Origin: Phormidium ambiguum IAM M-71
GTDB taxonomy: Bacteria; Cyanobacteriota; Cyanobacteriia; Cyanobacteriales; Aerosakkonemataceae
DNA: 64,000 nucleotides
Direction of reading: 5' to 3'
NCBI RefSeq assembly: GCF_001904725.1
Contig: NZ_MRCE01000002.1
Span: 1 to 64,000, forward strand
Under the pieces are notes generated by a model, which did no database searches, was not told where the DNA came from, and worked only from the letters and a program-made list of their open reading frames with translations. Each line of letters begins with the position of its first letter. Position 1 is the stretch's first letter. Of the stretch, positions 1-7,762 are shown piece after piece. The translations under genes and the position numbers were made by a program.

Positions 1-318
1 CTTCCCTGTGTTGCACAATTTAACACAGTCTCGTTTTCTTTTGTCCGACTACTTAAAAGTTCCCAACAAGAAACTAATTTGGCTAAATTGGCTCGGTTGT
101 TTAATCAATTTTTGATTTTACCATTTGATGAACGATCGGCTAAAATTGCCGGAAGAATTCGCGCTCAACTTGCTGCTTTAGGAACTCCGATCGGTCCTTA
201 CGATCTTCAAATTGCTGCCATTGCTCTTGCCAATAATTTAATTTTAGTGACTCACAATACAAGTGAATTTAGTAGAGTTGAAGGGTTACAAATTGAAGAT
301 TGGGAATTGACGGAGTGA
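1..318 (+). CDS. PIN-domain toxin, VapC-like (5' partial)
   Basis: The reading frame is open from base 1, so the start lies left of the window; 105 codons are visible. The C-terminal half is typical of type II VapC ribonucleases: GTPIGPYDLQIAAIA carries the conserved aspartate of the PIN active site, and LVTHNTSEFSRVEGL matches the usual terminal strand and helix before the ending IEDW. Family members cut tRNA or other RNA and are neutralised by a partner antitoxin normally encoded just upstream, which here would be outside the window. The part before residue 25 fits the family poorly (expected R-x-E-L-x-x-G motif is not obvious), so an upstream frameshift or decay is possible. The class call is firm; whether it is active is unknown. 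Confidence 0.75.
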   Translation, partial: LPCVAQFNTVSFSFVRLLKSSQQETNLAKLARLFNQFLILPFDERSAKIAGRIRAQLAALGTPIGPYDLQIAAIALANNLILVTHNTSEFSRVEGLQIEDWELTE

Positions 319-353
319 AAGAGCCATACGCGCTACGCGCACACTTCGTGAAT

Positions 354-393
354 GCACTCCCAAAATTAGCTAAAGTTGAGAAAGAGCGATCGC
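354..393 (+). repeat. HIP1-ended dispersed repeat, copy 1
   Basis: A 40-base stretch ending in the HIP1 octamer GCGATCGC; it matches bases 1404-1443 at 37 of 40 positions. The two copies bracket the Phd/YefM, DUF6883 and DUF4926 genes as direct repeats. Confidence 0.75.
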
Positions 394-482
394 CTCTTAC
401 TCTGACTCAACCAGAAAATTAGTTTTGTGCTATCTTAAAATTAACTAATTTACTTGTTGTTTTCAAAAGTTTATAAATATAA

Positions 483-782
483 ATGAACACTGTAAAAATT
501 GTAGATACTAACCAACAACTCACTGAACTTGTGAATCACGCTACCAACACTGGTGAACTGATTATTTTAACTGCTGATGGAAAGGCAAAAGCAGTGCTGT
601 TGGGTGTTGAGGCTTTTGAAGAATTGCTGGGAATGCGTGAATATTCTCAACGTGAACTGATGCCTTTTGATGATTTGCAAAAGCAGTTTCAGGAAGCACT
701 GAGAGAAGCAGGTTATGACTCACACGAAAAGATTGTGAATTTGGTGCAAGAAATTAAACAAGAAATAACGAAACAACATTAA
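483..782 (+). CDS. Phd/YefM-family antitoxin
   Basis: A 99-residue protein with the Phd/YefM fold at its N-terminus: VDTNQQLTELVNHATNTGE followed by the strand-rich ILTADGKAKAVLLGVEAFEEL and a charged C-terminal tail. Family members bind their own promoter as dimers and use the tail to block a cognate toxin (often RelE/ParE, Doc or PIN type). The next genes encode DUF6883 and DUF4926 proteins rather than a recognised toxin, so either this antitoxin is an orphan or one of those proteins is its partner. The gap to the next gene is 25 bases, which suggests co-transcription. Family confidence is high; the partner is unknown. Confidence 0.85.
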   Translation: MNTVKIVDTNQQLTELVNHATNTGELIILTADGKAKAVLLGVEAFEELLGMREYSQRELMPFDDLQKQFQEALREAGYDSHEKIVNLVQEIKQEITKQH

Positions 783-807
783 TAATGGGGGTGCAGGAAT
801 TATTGAT

Positions 808-1140
808 ATGACTTATCTTCCTCAAGATGCTATTATTTCAGAAGCAAAGCTTACAAAATATTTATTAGTATTGCTTCCTAAAGATGACAAGTCTCAATTT
901 CTTGCACAAGCAGGTTACACAATAGAAAATTGGCAACAACTGGAGCAGGATTTAAGAGAGCAAGTTCTACCGTTAGAAGCTATTCAAATTAACGAAACAG
1001 AGTTTGGTGTAAAGTATCGCATTCGGGGAAGCTTAATCGGCCCCAATGGGACAACAATACAAGTTATTACTATTTGGATAATTGATTCACTAGATCGGCA
1101 AACAAAATTTGTTACATTATTTCCAGACAAGGAGAGATAG
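808..1140 (+). CDS. DUF6883 domain protein
   Basis: A 110-residue protein matching the DUF6883 pattern: an N-terminal AIISEAKLTKYLL, a central GYTIENWQQLEQDLREQ helix, then YRIRGSLIGPNGTTIQV and a closing TIWIID...TLFPD strand. The function of this family is not established. It is repeatedly seen next to DUF4926 proteins, as here, and such pairs are usually treated as putative toxin-antitoxin-like modules. The start is supported by an AGGA about 9 bases upstream. The stop is followed after only 2 bases by the DUF4926 start, so the pair is almost certainly translated from one message. No catalytic motif is evident. Confidence 0.75.
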   Translation: MTYLPQDAIISEAKLTKYLLVLLPKDDKSQFLAQAGYTIENWQQLEQDLREQVLPLEAIQINETEFGVKYRIRGSLIGPNGTTIQVITIWIIDSLDRQTKFVTLFPDKER

Positions 1141-1142
1141 AT

Positions 1143-1385
1143 ATGAGCTATGAATTGTTTACACAAGTAGTTTTGAAAGAAGACCTTCCTAAATACAATT
1201 TAAAAAAGGGCAATGTAGCCACAATTGTAGAACATTATCCCAGACCTGAAGGAGAGGAGGACGGTTACAGCCTTGAGGGATTTGAAGGTATTGTTAATGA
1301 TACAGTTGAAGTTAGAGAATCACAAATTGAATCTTTGGAAGTTAAAAATAAAACTTGTAACGATCGCACTTTTCTAATTAGTTGA
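1143..1385 (+). CDS. DUF4926 domain protein
   Basis: An 80-residue protein whose first about 67 residues match DUF4926, a small SH3-like beta fold: LFTQVVLKEDLPKYNLKKG, GNVATIVEHYP, then the longer EDGYSLEGFEG variant loop and VEVRESQIESLEV. The function is not established; the family commonly sits immediately after DUF6883. AAGGAG lies about 9 bases before the ATG, inside the end of the preceding gene. The last about 13 residues (KNKTCNDRTFLIS) are encoded by the HIP1-bounded repeat that begins near base 1359, so the natural C-terminus has probably been extended or replaced by repeat DNA. Confidence 0.7.
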   Translation: MSYELFTQVVLKEDLPKYNLKKGNVATIVEHYPRPEGEEDGYSLEGFEGIVNDTVEVRESQIESLEVKNKTCNDRTFLIS

Positions 1386-1512
1386 ATTCCAGGGAGAACG
1401 ATCGCACTCCAAAAACTAGCTAAAGTTGAGAAGGAGCGATCGCTTTTTGCCTTCGAGTGAAAATGAGCGATCGCACTTTTCTAATTAGTTAAATTCCAGA
1501 CAGAGCGATCGC
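1360..1512 (+). repeat. HIP1-bounded alternating repeat cluster
   Basis: Two copies of a 45-base unit that begins CGATCGCACTTTTCTAATTA and ends in CGATCGC lie at 1361-1405 and 1468-1512, separated by the second copy of the 40-base repeat seen at 354-393. The units share CGATCGC cores as junctions. The cluster overlaps the 3' end of the DUF4926 gene and abuts the end of the minus-strand gene at 1523. Confidence 0.75.
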
Positions 1513-1522
1513 TCTTTGAGCA

Positions 1523-1888
1523 TCAGTTGAATAGCAACTTTTGGGTATAATCTGTTCCTTTACCAAAAGGTAAAAGTTTAGAAGGAAATGGAGCAGAAAA
1601 ACCACCAGTAAATTCTTGTGGTTTTTCTTTAGCTTTGTGTTGTTCAAAATAGTAGTTTTTGTCTTGAGGTGTATGCTCAATGAGTATTTGCTCAACTAGA
1701 CTACGATTTGTTACTTGGGCTTTTCCTACTATAAAGGGGCGATCTTCATGCCAGGGTTCAACAATTTGATCGCGGATTTGCTGGATTGTTGCGTCATTGA
1801 TTATAAACCAACTAGAATTATTTGGATTGCGAAGTCTGACACGGCAGTGCCAAAATTTTTCTGGGTAATTTTCCCATTTAATGTCCAT
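1523..1888 (-). CDS. Hypothetical protein, probably truncated N-terminal domain
   Basis: A 121-residue protein starting MDIKWENYPEKFWHCRVRL. It shows a small beta-rich domain with FIINDATIQQIRDQIVEPW and the ending LPFGKGTDYTQKLLFN. I recall this block as the N-terminal part of longer cyanobacterial proteins of unknown function, which would make this copy a C-terminal truncation; that is memory, not something I can test here. The stop codon lies about ten bases from the HIP1 repeat cluster, consistent with rearrangement there. ATTTTAAAGGAGAAATGCA before the ATG gives a strong ribosome-binding site. No enzyme motif is visible. The gene diverges from the large helicase gene, with 74 bases between the starts. 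Confidence 0.55.
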   Translation of the reverse strand: MDIKWENYPEKFWHCRVRLRNPNNSSWFIINDATIQQIRDQIVEPWHEDRPFIVGKAQVTNRSLVEQILIEHTPQDKNYYFEQHKAKEKPQEFTGGFSAPFPSKLLPFGKGTDYTQKLLFN

Positions 1889-1962
1889 TGCATTTCTCCT
1901 TTAAAATTTTAGAGTAAATTAATTTATTATTATTATATGTCAGGATTAAAGGAGTGTTCCTA

Positions 1963-4900
1963 ATGAAAGAACCGCTCTCGATTACTCATCCCAAATTAGC
2001 TGCACAGTGGCATCAAAATAAAAATGGTGATCTGACTCCTGACAAAGTTTTATCGGGTTCACATAAGAAAGCTTGGTGGATATGTTCTAAGGGGCTAGAT
2101 CATGAATGGGAAAGTTCTATTAAAAATAGAGCTAGCGGGCGAGGATGCCCCTTTTGTCGTGGTCTAAAAGCTTCAGAAACTAACTCTTTGGCTAGTCTTT
2201 ATCCTGAAATTGCAAAGCAATGGCATCCAACCAAAAATGGAACAATAACACCTGATCAAGTAGTAGTAGGTTCCGGGAAAAAAGCTTGGTGGAAGTGTCC
2301 AAACGGAATTGATCACGAGTGGGAAGCAGTAATTGGAACTAGAGTTAATGGGTGCGGATGTCCTTTTTGTGTAGGACAAAAACCATCAGTAACTAATTCC
2401 TTAGCAAGTCTTTATCCTGAAATCGCAAAGCAATGGCATCTAACTAAAAATAGTCCACTCACTCCAGAGCAAGTTACGACGGGTACAAGAAAGAAAGTCT
2501 GGTGGAAATGTGCTAAAGATATTAATCATGATTGGCAAACTTCTATTGTCGGTAGAGTTAAAGGAAGAGGATGCCCATTTTGCGTTAACCAAAAACCATC
2601 GGAAACTAACTCTCTAGCAAGCCTTTATCCTGAAATTGCTAAAGAGTGGCATTGGGAAAAAAACGACTCACTTACCCCAGACCAAGTAATATCAGGTTCA
2701 AATAAGAAAGTTTGGTGGAAATGCCTTAATAGTAAAGATCACGAATGGCAAGCTTCTGTTAGTAATAGAACTAGAGGAGGTACTAGATGCCCATTTTGTG
2801 CGGGACAAAAAGTATCAAGTACTAACTCTTTAGCGGCTCTTTACCCCGAAATCTCAAAGGAATGGCACCCAACAAAGAACGGAAAACTTACACCAGAAAC
2901 AGTAGTAGCAGGATCAAGTAGAAAAGTTTGGTGGCGTTGTAAAAATGATCCTTCCCACGAATGGGATTCAAAAGTTTATCACCGACTCACTGGAAGTGGT
3001 TGTCCAGCTTGTAATAAAGGATGGACAGTAGAAGCTATACGTGGTTTTGTCAGTTCTTTGATCAATCACCTTGAAATCTTCACTTCAGCGGAACTTTATA
3101 TTCTCTTTCAGCAAAGTGGAATACTTCAAACTAAAGCCAAAGGAAGAGGTTTTGTAAAAGCTCTGGCTACTGGACGGTTTCCAATAGAAGAAATTGAAAA
3201 ATTCGTTAATGGTGAATCATCAATTGTCGATCGCTTCATCCAAGATCAAGACCTAACACTCGAAGCACTCGAAACCAACAACAAAAACCACAACCCAGAA
3301 ACCCAAAAACCAACCACAGAAGACCAAATCGACCAAACAATAGACCTATCCGAGGAACAAGACGACCTAAACCTTCCGATCGTCCAAACAAAAGAAGTCC
3401 TCAAATCCTTAGATCATCACATCGTATCCACAGCCGATGCAGAAGCCGTCGAATTTCTCATCGCCTCCGCAAAAGCCAAAATTTGGAAACACACCTTTCA
3501 CGAAGAAACCACAGCCATCACCCAAGCCGAAGCATACACAGGCGACAGCTACGCCGATCGAGTCAAAAGCGAATTCCTAGACGAATATCACCGCGCCAAA
3601 CAACTCCAAATCCCCACAGGTTACGCCTTCCAAATCAACGGCAAACCAGCAGAACCAAACCTGATGCAACGACTCATAGCCGTTCGAGTCCGCGACAACA
3701 AACGAGTCGGAAATTGGTCAGGAACAGGTGCAGGCAAAACCCTCTCCGCAGTCCTCGCCAGTCGCGTCATCAACGCCCAACTCACCCTAATCTGTTGCCC
3801 CAACAGCGTCGTCGAAGGTTGGAAAAACGCCATCCTCGACATTTTCCCAGAAAGCCAAATCGCCACCAAAACCTTCACACCCAACTGGCAAAAAAGCCCC
3901 TCCCCGTTGCGGGGAGGGGTTGGGGGTGGGGTTCCCCGCTACCTCATCCTCAACTACGAAAAATTCCAACAACCCGAATCCCCCGACTGGGTGCATACCC
4001 TGATTGACAGCGAACAAATCGACTTCATCGTAATCGACGAAATACACTACACCAAACAGCGTCAACTTGAGGATATGTCCCGACGCAAAGAACTGATCGG
4101 TGCCCTCATCACCAGCGCCAACGAACAAAACCCCAACTTGCACGTTATCGGAATGTCCGCCACGCCAGTCATCAACAACTTACAAGAAGGGAAAAGTTTA
4201 GTCGAAATGGTCACAGGAGTCGCCCACAACGAACTCGACATCCGCCCCACAATACCCAACTGCATGAAACTGCACCAGCGACTCGTCACCCTTGGGATTC
4301 GTTGGATGCCAGAATATAACCTGGAATACGAACAAATCGAAATCCCAGTTGACTGCGGCGACTACATCGATCGAATTCGCGCCCTTGGTAAAAACGGCAC
4401 TCCACTAGAACTAGAAAAAATCCTCACCCAAGCCCGTTTACCCGTAATTCGCCAACAAATCCAACCAAAAACCCTGATTTACACCCATTACATCCAAGGA
4501 ATCGACAGTTTACTCAAAAACGCCCTAGAAGCAGATGGTTGGCGAGTCGGATTCTACACAGGCGATGACAAATCCGGTTTACCAGGATTTCTCAAAGGCA
4601 AAATTGACGTACTCATCGGTTCTAGCGCCATTGGTACAGGAGTAGATGGTTTACAGCACGTCTGCAACCAGCTAATTATCAACGTCCTACCCTGGACTCA
4701 TGCGGAATTTGAACAACTCAAAGGACGCATCTATCGCCAAGGACAAGTCAGCGATCGAGTAAAAATGGTCATTCCCCTGACTTTCGCCACAGTTAACGGT
4801 GAACATTGGTCATGGTGCGAATCTAAAATGCAGCGCCTTCGCTTCAAAAAATCCATTGCTGATGCAGCCGTTGACGGCGTAGTTCCCGAAGGACATTTAC

Positions 4901-5637
4901 GCACCCCCGCCCAAGCCTACCAAGATGTGATAACTTGGCTAGAACGTCTCGAATCTGGCGAACTGCAAATCATCACCCGCCCCAAAATCATTATCCCAAT
5001 TCCAGACACCGACCCGGCAGATGTGCAGCGAAGACTGCGGCGTTACGGCGACTTCTCCCAAATGAACCGTCTCTGGAATCAAACTCACAGCGCCAAAACT
5101 CACCAACGCCTGCAAGAAAATCCCGAAGAATGGGCACAATATCACACTTTATACCAAGAATCTCGCCAAGATTGGGCGATCGTTCCCTACGAAGAAATGA
5201 TTCGTTGGTGTCAAAAAGAAAGCGGTTATGTTATTGGTGATTTTGGTTGTGGTGAAGCCAAACTAGCCGAAGCAATTTCCGACAGACATACAGTTTATAG
5301 CTTCGATCATATTGCGATTAATAATAATGTAATTGCCTGCAACATGGCTCATGTTCCCCTCAACGATGAAGAACTTGATGTCGCTATTTTCTCTCTTTCT
5401 CTGATGGGTTCCAACTTCACCGACTACCTGCGAGAAGCACGTCGTACACTTAAACTCGATGGTCAGTTACATATAATAGAAGCAACTTCCAGATTTGGCG
5501 ATCGAGAGCAATTCTGTACAGATTTAGAAGCTTTAGGATTTGCCATTATTAGCGTTGAAGATATGTGGAAATTTACCCATATCACGGCTAGAAAAACTTA
5601 CCGAAAACCTCAAGCTGGAGTGGAATTGAAGTTTTAG
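1963..5637 (+). CDS. Zinc-ribbon x5 / helicase / RRP8-like methyltransferase fusion protein
   Basis: A 1224-residue multidomain protein. ATG 1963 is chosen over GTG 1954 because AAAGGAG lies 8 bases before it. Residues 1-350 hold five copies of a about 68-residue zinc ribbon (PF14311-like), each with W-W-x-C, D-H-x-W and G-C-P-F-C or its variant. Residues about 560-1000 form a superfamily 2 helicase: GTGAGKT (about 589), IDEIH (about 691), GMSATPV, then the C-terminal lobe with SSAIGTGVDG and LKGRIYRQGQ. Residues about 1085-1220 form a SAM methyltransferase with GDFGCGEAKLAEA, CNMAHVPLNDEELDVAIFSL and SLMGSNFTDYLREA, closely resembling the eukaryotic rRNA methylase RRP8. A palindromic repeat is inserted in frame at residues about 645-658. 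Codons become C-rich after about base 3240. A DNA or RNA modifying defence role is inference. Confidence 0.85.
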   Translation: MKEPLSITHPKLAAQWHQNKNGDLTPDKVLSGSHKKAWWICSKGLDHEWESSIKNRASGRGCPFCRGLKASETNSLASLYPEIAKQWHPTKNGTITPDQVVVGSGKKAWWKCPNGIDHEWEAVIGTRVNGCGCPFCVGQKPSVTNSLASLYPEIAKQWHLTKNSPLTPEQVTTGTRKKVWWKCAKDINHDWQTSIVGRVKGRGCPFCVNQKPSETNSLASLYPEIAKEWHWEKNDSLTPDQVISGSNKKVWWKCLNSKDHEWQASVSNRTRGGTRCPFCAGQKVSSTNSLAALYPEISKEWHPTKNGKLTPETVVAGSSRKVWWRCKNDPSHEWDSKVYHRLTGSGCPACNKGWTVEAIRGFVSSLINHLEIFTSAELYILFQQSGILQTKAKGRGFVKALATGRFPIEEIEKFVNGESSIVDRFIQDQDLTLEALETNNKNHNPETQKPTTEDQIDQTIDLSEEQDDLNLPIVQTKEVLKSLDHHIVSTADAEAVEFLIASAKAKIWKHTFHEETTAITQAEAYTGDSYADRVKSEFLDEYHRAKQLQIPTGYAFQINGKPAEPNLMQRLIAVRVRDNKRVGNWSGTGAGKTLSAVLASRVINAQLTLICCPNSVVEGWKNAILDIFPESQIATKTFTPNWQKSPSPLRGGVGGGVPRYLILNYEKFQQPESPDWVHTLIDSEQIDFIVIDEIHYTKQRQLEDMSRRKELIGALITSANEQNPNLHVIGMSATPVINNLQEGKSLVEMVTGVAHNELDIRPTIPNCMKLHQRLVTLGIRWMPEYNLEYEQIEIPVDCGDYIDRIRALGKNGTPLELEKILTQARLPVIRQQIQPKTLIYTHYIQGIDSLLKNALEADGWRVGFYTGDDKSGLPGFLKGKIDVLIGSSAIGTGVDGLQHVCNQLIINVLPWTHAEFEQLKGRIYRQGQVSDRVKMVIPLTFATVNGEHWSWCESKMQRLRFKKSIADAAVDGVVPEGHLRTPAQAYQDVITWLERLESGELQIITRPKIIIPIPDTDPADVQRRLRRYGDFSQMNRLWNQTHSAKTHQRLQENPEEWAQYHTLYQESRQDWAIVPYEEMIRWCQKESGYVIGDFGCGEAKLAEAISDRHTVYSFDHIAINNNVIACNMAHVPLNDEELDVAIFSLSLMGSNFTDYLREARRTLKLDGQLHIIEATSRFGDREQFCTDLEALGFAIISVEDMWKFTHITARKTYRKPQAGVELKF
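3896..3937 (+). repeat. GC-rich palindromic repeat inserted in frame in the helicase gene
   Basis: About 42 bases starting GCCCCTCCCCG, with a CCCCTCCCCG / CGGGGAGGGG palindrome followed by a G-rich tail. The same element occurs between tmk and holB at 27700-27738. Here it is read as residues SPSPLRGGVGGGVP between helicase motifs I and II and keeps the frame open. Confidence 0.8.
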
Positions 5638-5660
5638 GGAAAATGCGATCGCGCTAAATT

Positions 5661-6533
5661 TCAACCAGAAATCTTCTTCCTCAAATTCTCATCACTTGGC
5701 CCCAATTTTGTCACATCATAATCATTAGCAGGATAAGAACGGGAAGGACGATCGACAAATAAACCAGACTTAGTTCGTGCAGGTAAAAAACTCAACATCC
5801 AAGCGCGTGCGTGCAAACAAAATTCGACAAACTTTTTCACTGCAACTGGAGGCGCTTCTAATTCATAAGCTTTTAGCGATCGATCGTCTAAAATACAACG
5901 AAATACTAATTCAACCAATCCTCTAGGAACTAGGGGAAACCAACTAGAAATTAGGTCAACAAATATTTGATACAACTCTTTAGTAGCAGCAGAATTATAA
6001 AGAAATTTATCCTCATATTCCTGCTTAAAACGTTCCATTTCTGCTAAAGAATCAGGTAAATCTTTAATCTTCATTCGTTTAGCAATCTCTAGGCAAAAAT
6101 TTAGCCATGCCAACTTTTCATTTTCTGACATTCTTCGCCAGCCAAAGCGATCGTTCCAGTGAATAGGTTCTACGATTAAAGCAGCAGTACTATAAATAAA
6201 ATCTTGATTATTGATTTTAAAATGACCGTGAATGTAGTTCAATCGTTCAATGCAAGCACGACCTTGTTCGCTATCATAGCCATGCTTAATCATCTCAAAC
6301 ATCATAATTGAACTATCATCATAACGCTTTTGAGTGTGTGCCTGTGTATAACCTCTTTTTGCCACTAAACCAGCAATTCTAGGACTAGCAAACGCCTTAG
6401 CTAAACCTAATTCAATGTAACTTCGCTGAAAGTCCCAAGGGAACTCATAACTAACCAGAATTTTGACAATTTCTGAATGATCCTTAACAGGATCTAATTG
6501 CTCTATTTTTCTGAGATTATCGTAACGTCCCAT
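5661..6533 (-). CDS. MpaB-family oxygenase (DUF2236)
   Basis: A 290-residue protein of the MpaB/rubber-oxygenase family (formerly DUF2236). The family signature is visible: ELGLAKAFASPRIAGLVAKR, the following KRYDDSSIMMFEMIKHG, then ERLNYIHGHFKI, in which the histidines match the conserved haem-binding or catalytic region, and VEPIHWNDRFGWR. Fungal MpaB cleaves a farnesyl chain oxidatively and Lcp cleaves rubber; the substrate in cyanobacteria is not known. No signal peptide or membrane segment is seen, so it is probably cytosolic. The gene stands alone, convergent to the helicase gene with a short gap of 23 bases. The length is normal for bacterial members. Confidence 0.8.
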   Translation of the reverse strand: MGRYDNLRKIEQLDPVKDHSEIVKILVSYEFPWDFQRSYIELGLAKAFASPRIAGLVAKRGYTQAHTQKRYDDSSIMMFEMIKHGYDSEQGRACIERLNYIHGHFKINNQDFIYSTAALIVEPIHWNDRFGWRRMSENEKLAWLNFCLEIAKRMKIKDLPDSLAEMERFKQEYEDKFLYNSAATKELYQIFVDLISSWFPLVPRGLVELVFRCILDDRSLKAYELEAPPVAVKKFVEFCLHARAWMLSFLPARTKSGLFVDRPSRSYPANDYDVTKLGPSDENLRKKISG

Positions 6534-6596
6534 TATCTATTCCTCGTGTTAAATACTTTTTTAATAAAAGCTTCCAACCAAGATATTTACCTGTTA

Positions 6597-7166
6597 CTAA
6601 ACAAAAAACTTCGATACCAAACAACTAAACCCAGGCAACAAAGGCGAACTTAATTCATCATCATTAATCAATGTTGCGACTAACGCCAAACGCGCATTTT
6701 CTCGGCGATAAACTTCAACTTTTTGCGATCGCCAATCAGCAATCCAATACTCTTCAACTCCTCGCGTAGAATAGAGTTTCAACTTCGCTTCTCTATCTCG
6801 CCTCACATTCTCATTACCAGCAGATAAAACCTCAACCACTAACTCAGGCGCACCCGTCAAATGTCCGGCTTCATCTAATAGTAAATCTAATCTTTCATTA
6901 CTCGCCCAAACCACATCAGGAATCACATCATCTGACTCACCAAAAAGCACACCAGCAGTGATAGTTGCCTGTCCTAAACCACTAGAACGCGACCAAGATT
7001 CAAGTTCTTGGCAAACATTAAAACAAGTCCGTTGATGTTTCCAGTGAGGCGCTCTTGTCATAAATAAATCCCCATCTACAACTTCGTAGCGCGTACCTTC
7101 ATTTTCCGGTAAAAGCTCTATATCTGCGGTAGTCCAACGCACTCCCGGAGTTTTCGCATAACTCAT
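6597..7166 (-). CDS. Uma2-family PD-(D/E)XK protein
   Basis: 189 residues from the ATG at 7166, chosen because an AAAGGAG lies 8 bases before it; a longer frame to 7211 lacks such a site. The protein is a typical Uma2 (DUF820) member, a family greatly expanded in cyanobacteria. It shows YEVVDGDLFM near the N-terminus, IPDVVWAS, the catalytic-type ELVVEVLS with E-x-x-x-K continuing into REAKLKLYSTRGVEEYW, and the closing IADWRSQKVEVY. The fold is that of PD-(D/E)XK nucleases, but cellular targets are unknown. The gene is monocistronic by appearance. Its frequency in cyanobacterial genomes means the location carries little functional information. Confidence 0.85.
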   Translation of the reverse strand: MSYAKTPGVRWTTADIELLPENEGTRYEVVDGDLFMTRAPHWKHQRTCFNVCQELESWSRSSGLGQATITAGVLFGESDDVIPDVVWASNERLDLLLDEAGHLTGAPELVVEVLSAGNENVRRDREAKLKLYSTRGVEEYWIADWRSQKVEVYRRENARLALVATLINDDELSSPLLPGFSCLVSKFFV

Positions 7167-7233
7167 GGCAGAACTCCTTTTCAGTGGTACTAATATAAAT
7201 AGTATAGTCAAATTAATTCATATTATTTAGGTA

Positions 7234-7680
7234 TTAAAGCTTTATTTCCATAGTTATATGTGGAATAGTAAGATAATCAAAAAATTCACCTTGTTCAGAA
7301 AAACCTATTTTTTTATAAAATTCAACTGCTGTAATTCGAGATTTTAATTTAACAACTTGCAATTTTTCTTGTTGTGCTTTTTCCATTAACTTTTCCATCA
7401 CTTTTGTTCCGATACCTTGATGACGAAATTCGGATAAAACAGCCACAAAAGAGATAATTCCCAAGTTTTCTGATTCTTTTCTTAGTCTAGCTGCACCAAT
7501 AATACGATCGCCAAAAACCGCCACAAACTGAAAAGAATTACCTTCATATTGATCCTGTTCAGTACCTAACTCCATCCCCAACGGTTTTCTCAAAACTAGC
7601 CAACGCAGATAAAACACCTGACTTAGTTCAGCCTCATTAGCAACTAAGCGAATTACTATTTCTTGCTCAGCAATCTTCAT
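7234..7680 (-). CDS. GNAT-family N-acetyltransferase
   Basis: 148 residues from the ATG at 7680; an upstream in-frame GTG adds one residue. The acetyl-CoA binding motif A is clear as FRHQGIGTKVMEKLMEKA (pattern R/Q-x-x-G-x-G/A), preceded by the strand IGAARLRKES and followed by VVKLKSRITAVEFYKKIGF, where the tyrosine of the FYKKIGF segment is the usual position for the general acid. The substrate cannot be deduced. Homologs of similar size are annotated as ElaA-like or as generic GNAT proteins. It lies upstream of the Uma2 gene on the same strand, 67 bases apart. Confidence 0.85.
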   Translation of the reverse strand: MKIAEQEIVIRLVANEAELSQVFYLRWLVLRKPLGMELGTEQDQYEGNSFQFVAVFGDRIIGAARLRKESENLGIISFVAVLSEFRHQGIGTKVMEKLMEKAQQEKLQVVKLKSRITAVEFYKKIGFSEQGEFFDYLTIPHITMEIKL

Positions 7681-7703
7681 CACATAAAAACTTCAACAAC
7701 ACA

Positions 7704-7756
7704 GCTAAATTTCCTCCTTCTCTTCCTCTGCGTCCTCTGCGCCTCTGTGGTTTAAT
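7704..7756. repeat. Dispersed CTCTGCGTCCTCTGCG-type repeat
   Basis: A T/C-rich stretch containing CCTCTGCGTCCTCTGCGC and CTCTGTGGTT. Related copies are at about 15827-15865 (same orientation) and about 55607-55640 (reverse). This is a common intergenic repeat in filamentous cyanobacteria; its role is unknown. Confidence 0.6.
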
Positions 7757-7762
7757 AAAAAA

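Noticed and set aside
3483-4007. 174-residue open frame with many Arg and Pro
   Set aside because: Shadow frame inside the C-rich helicase segment; no start site, composition typical of an off-frame read.
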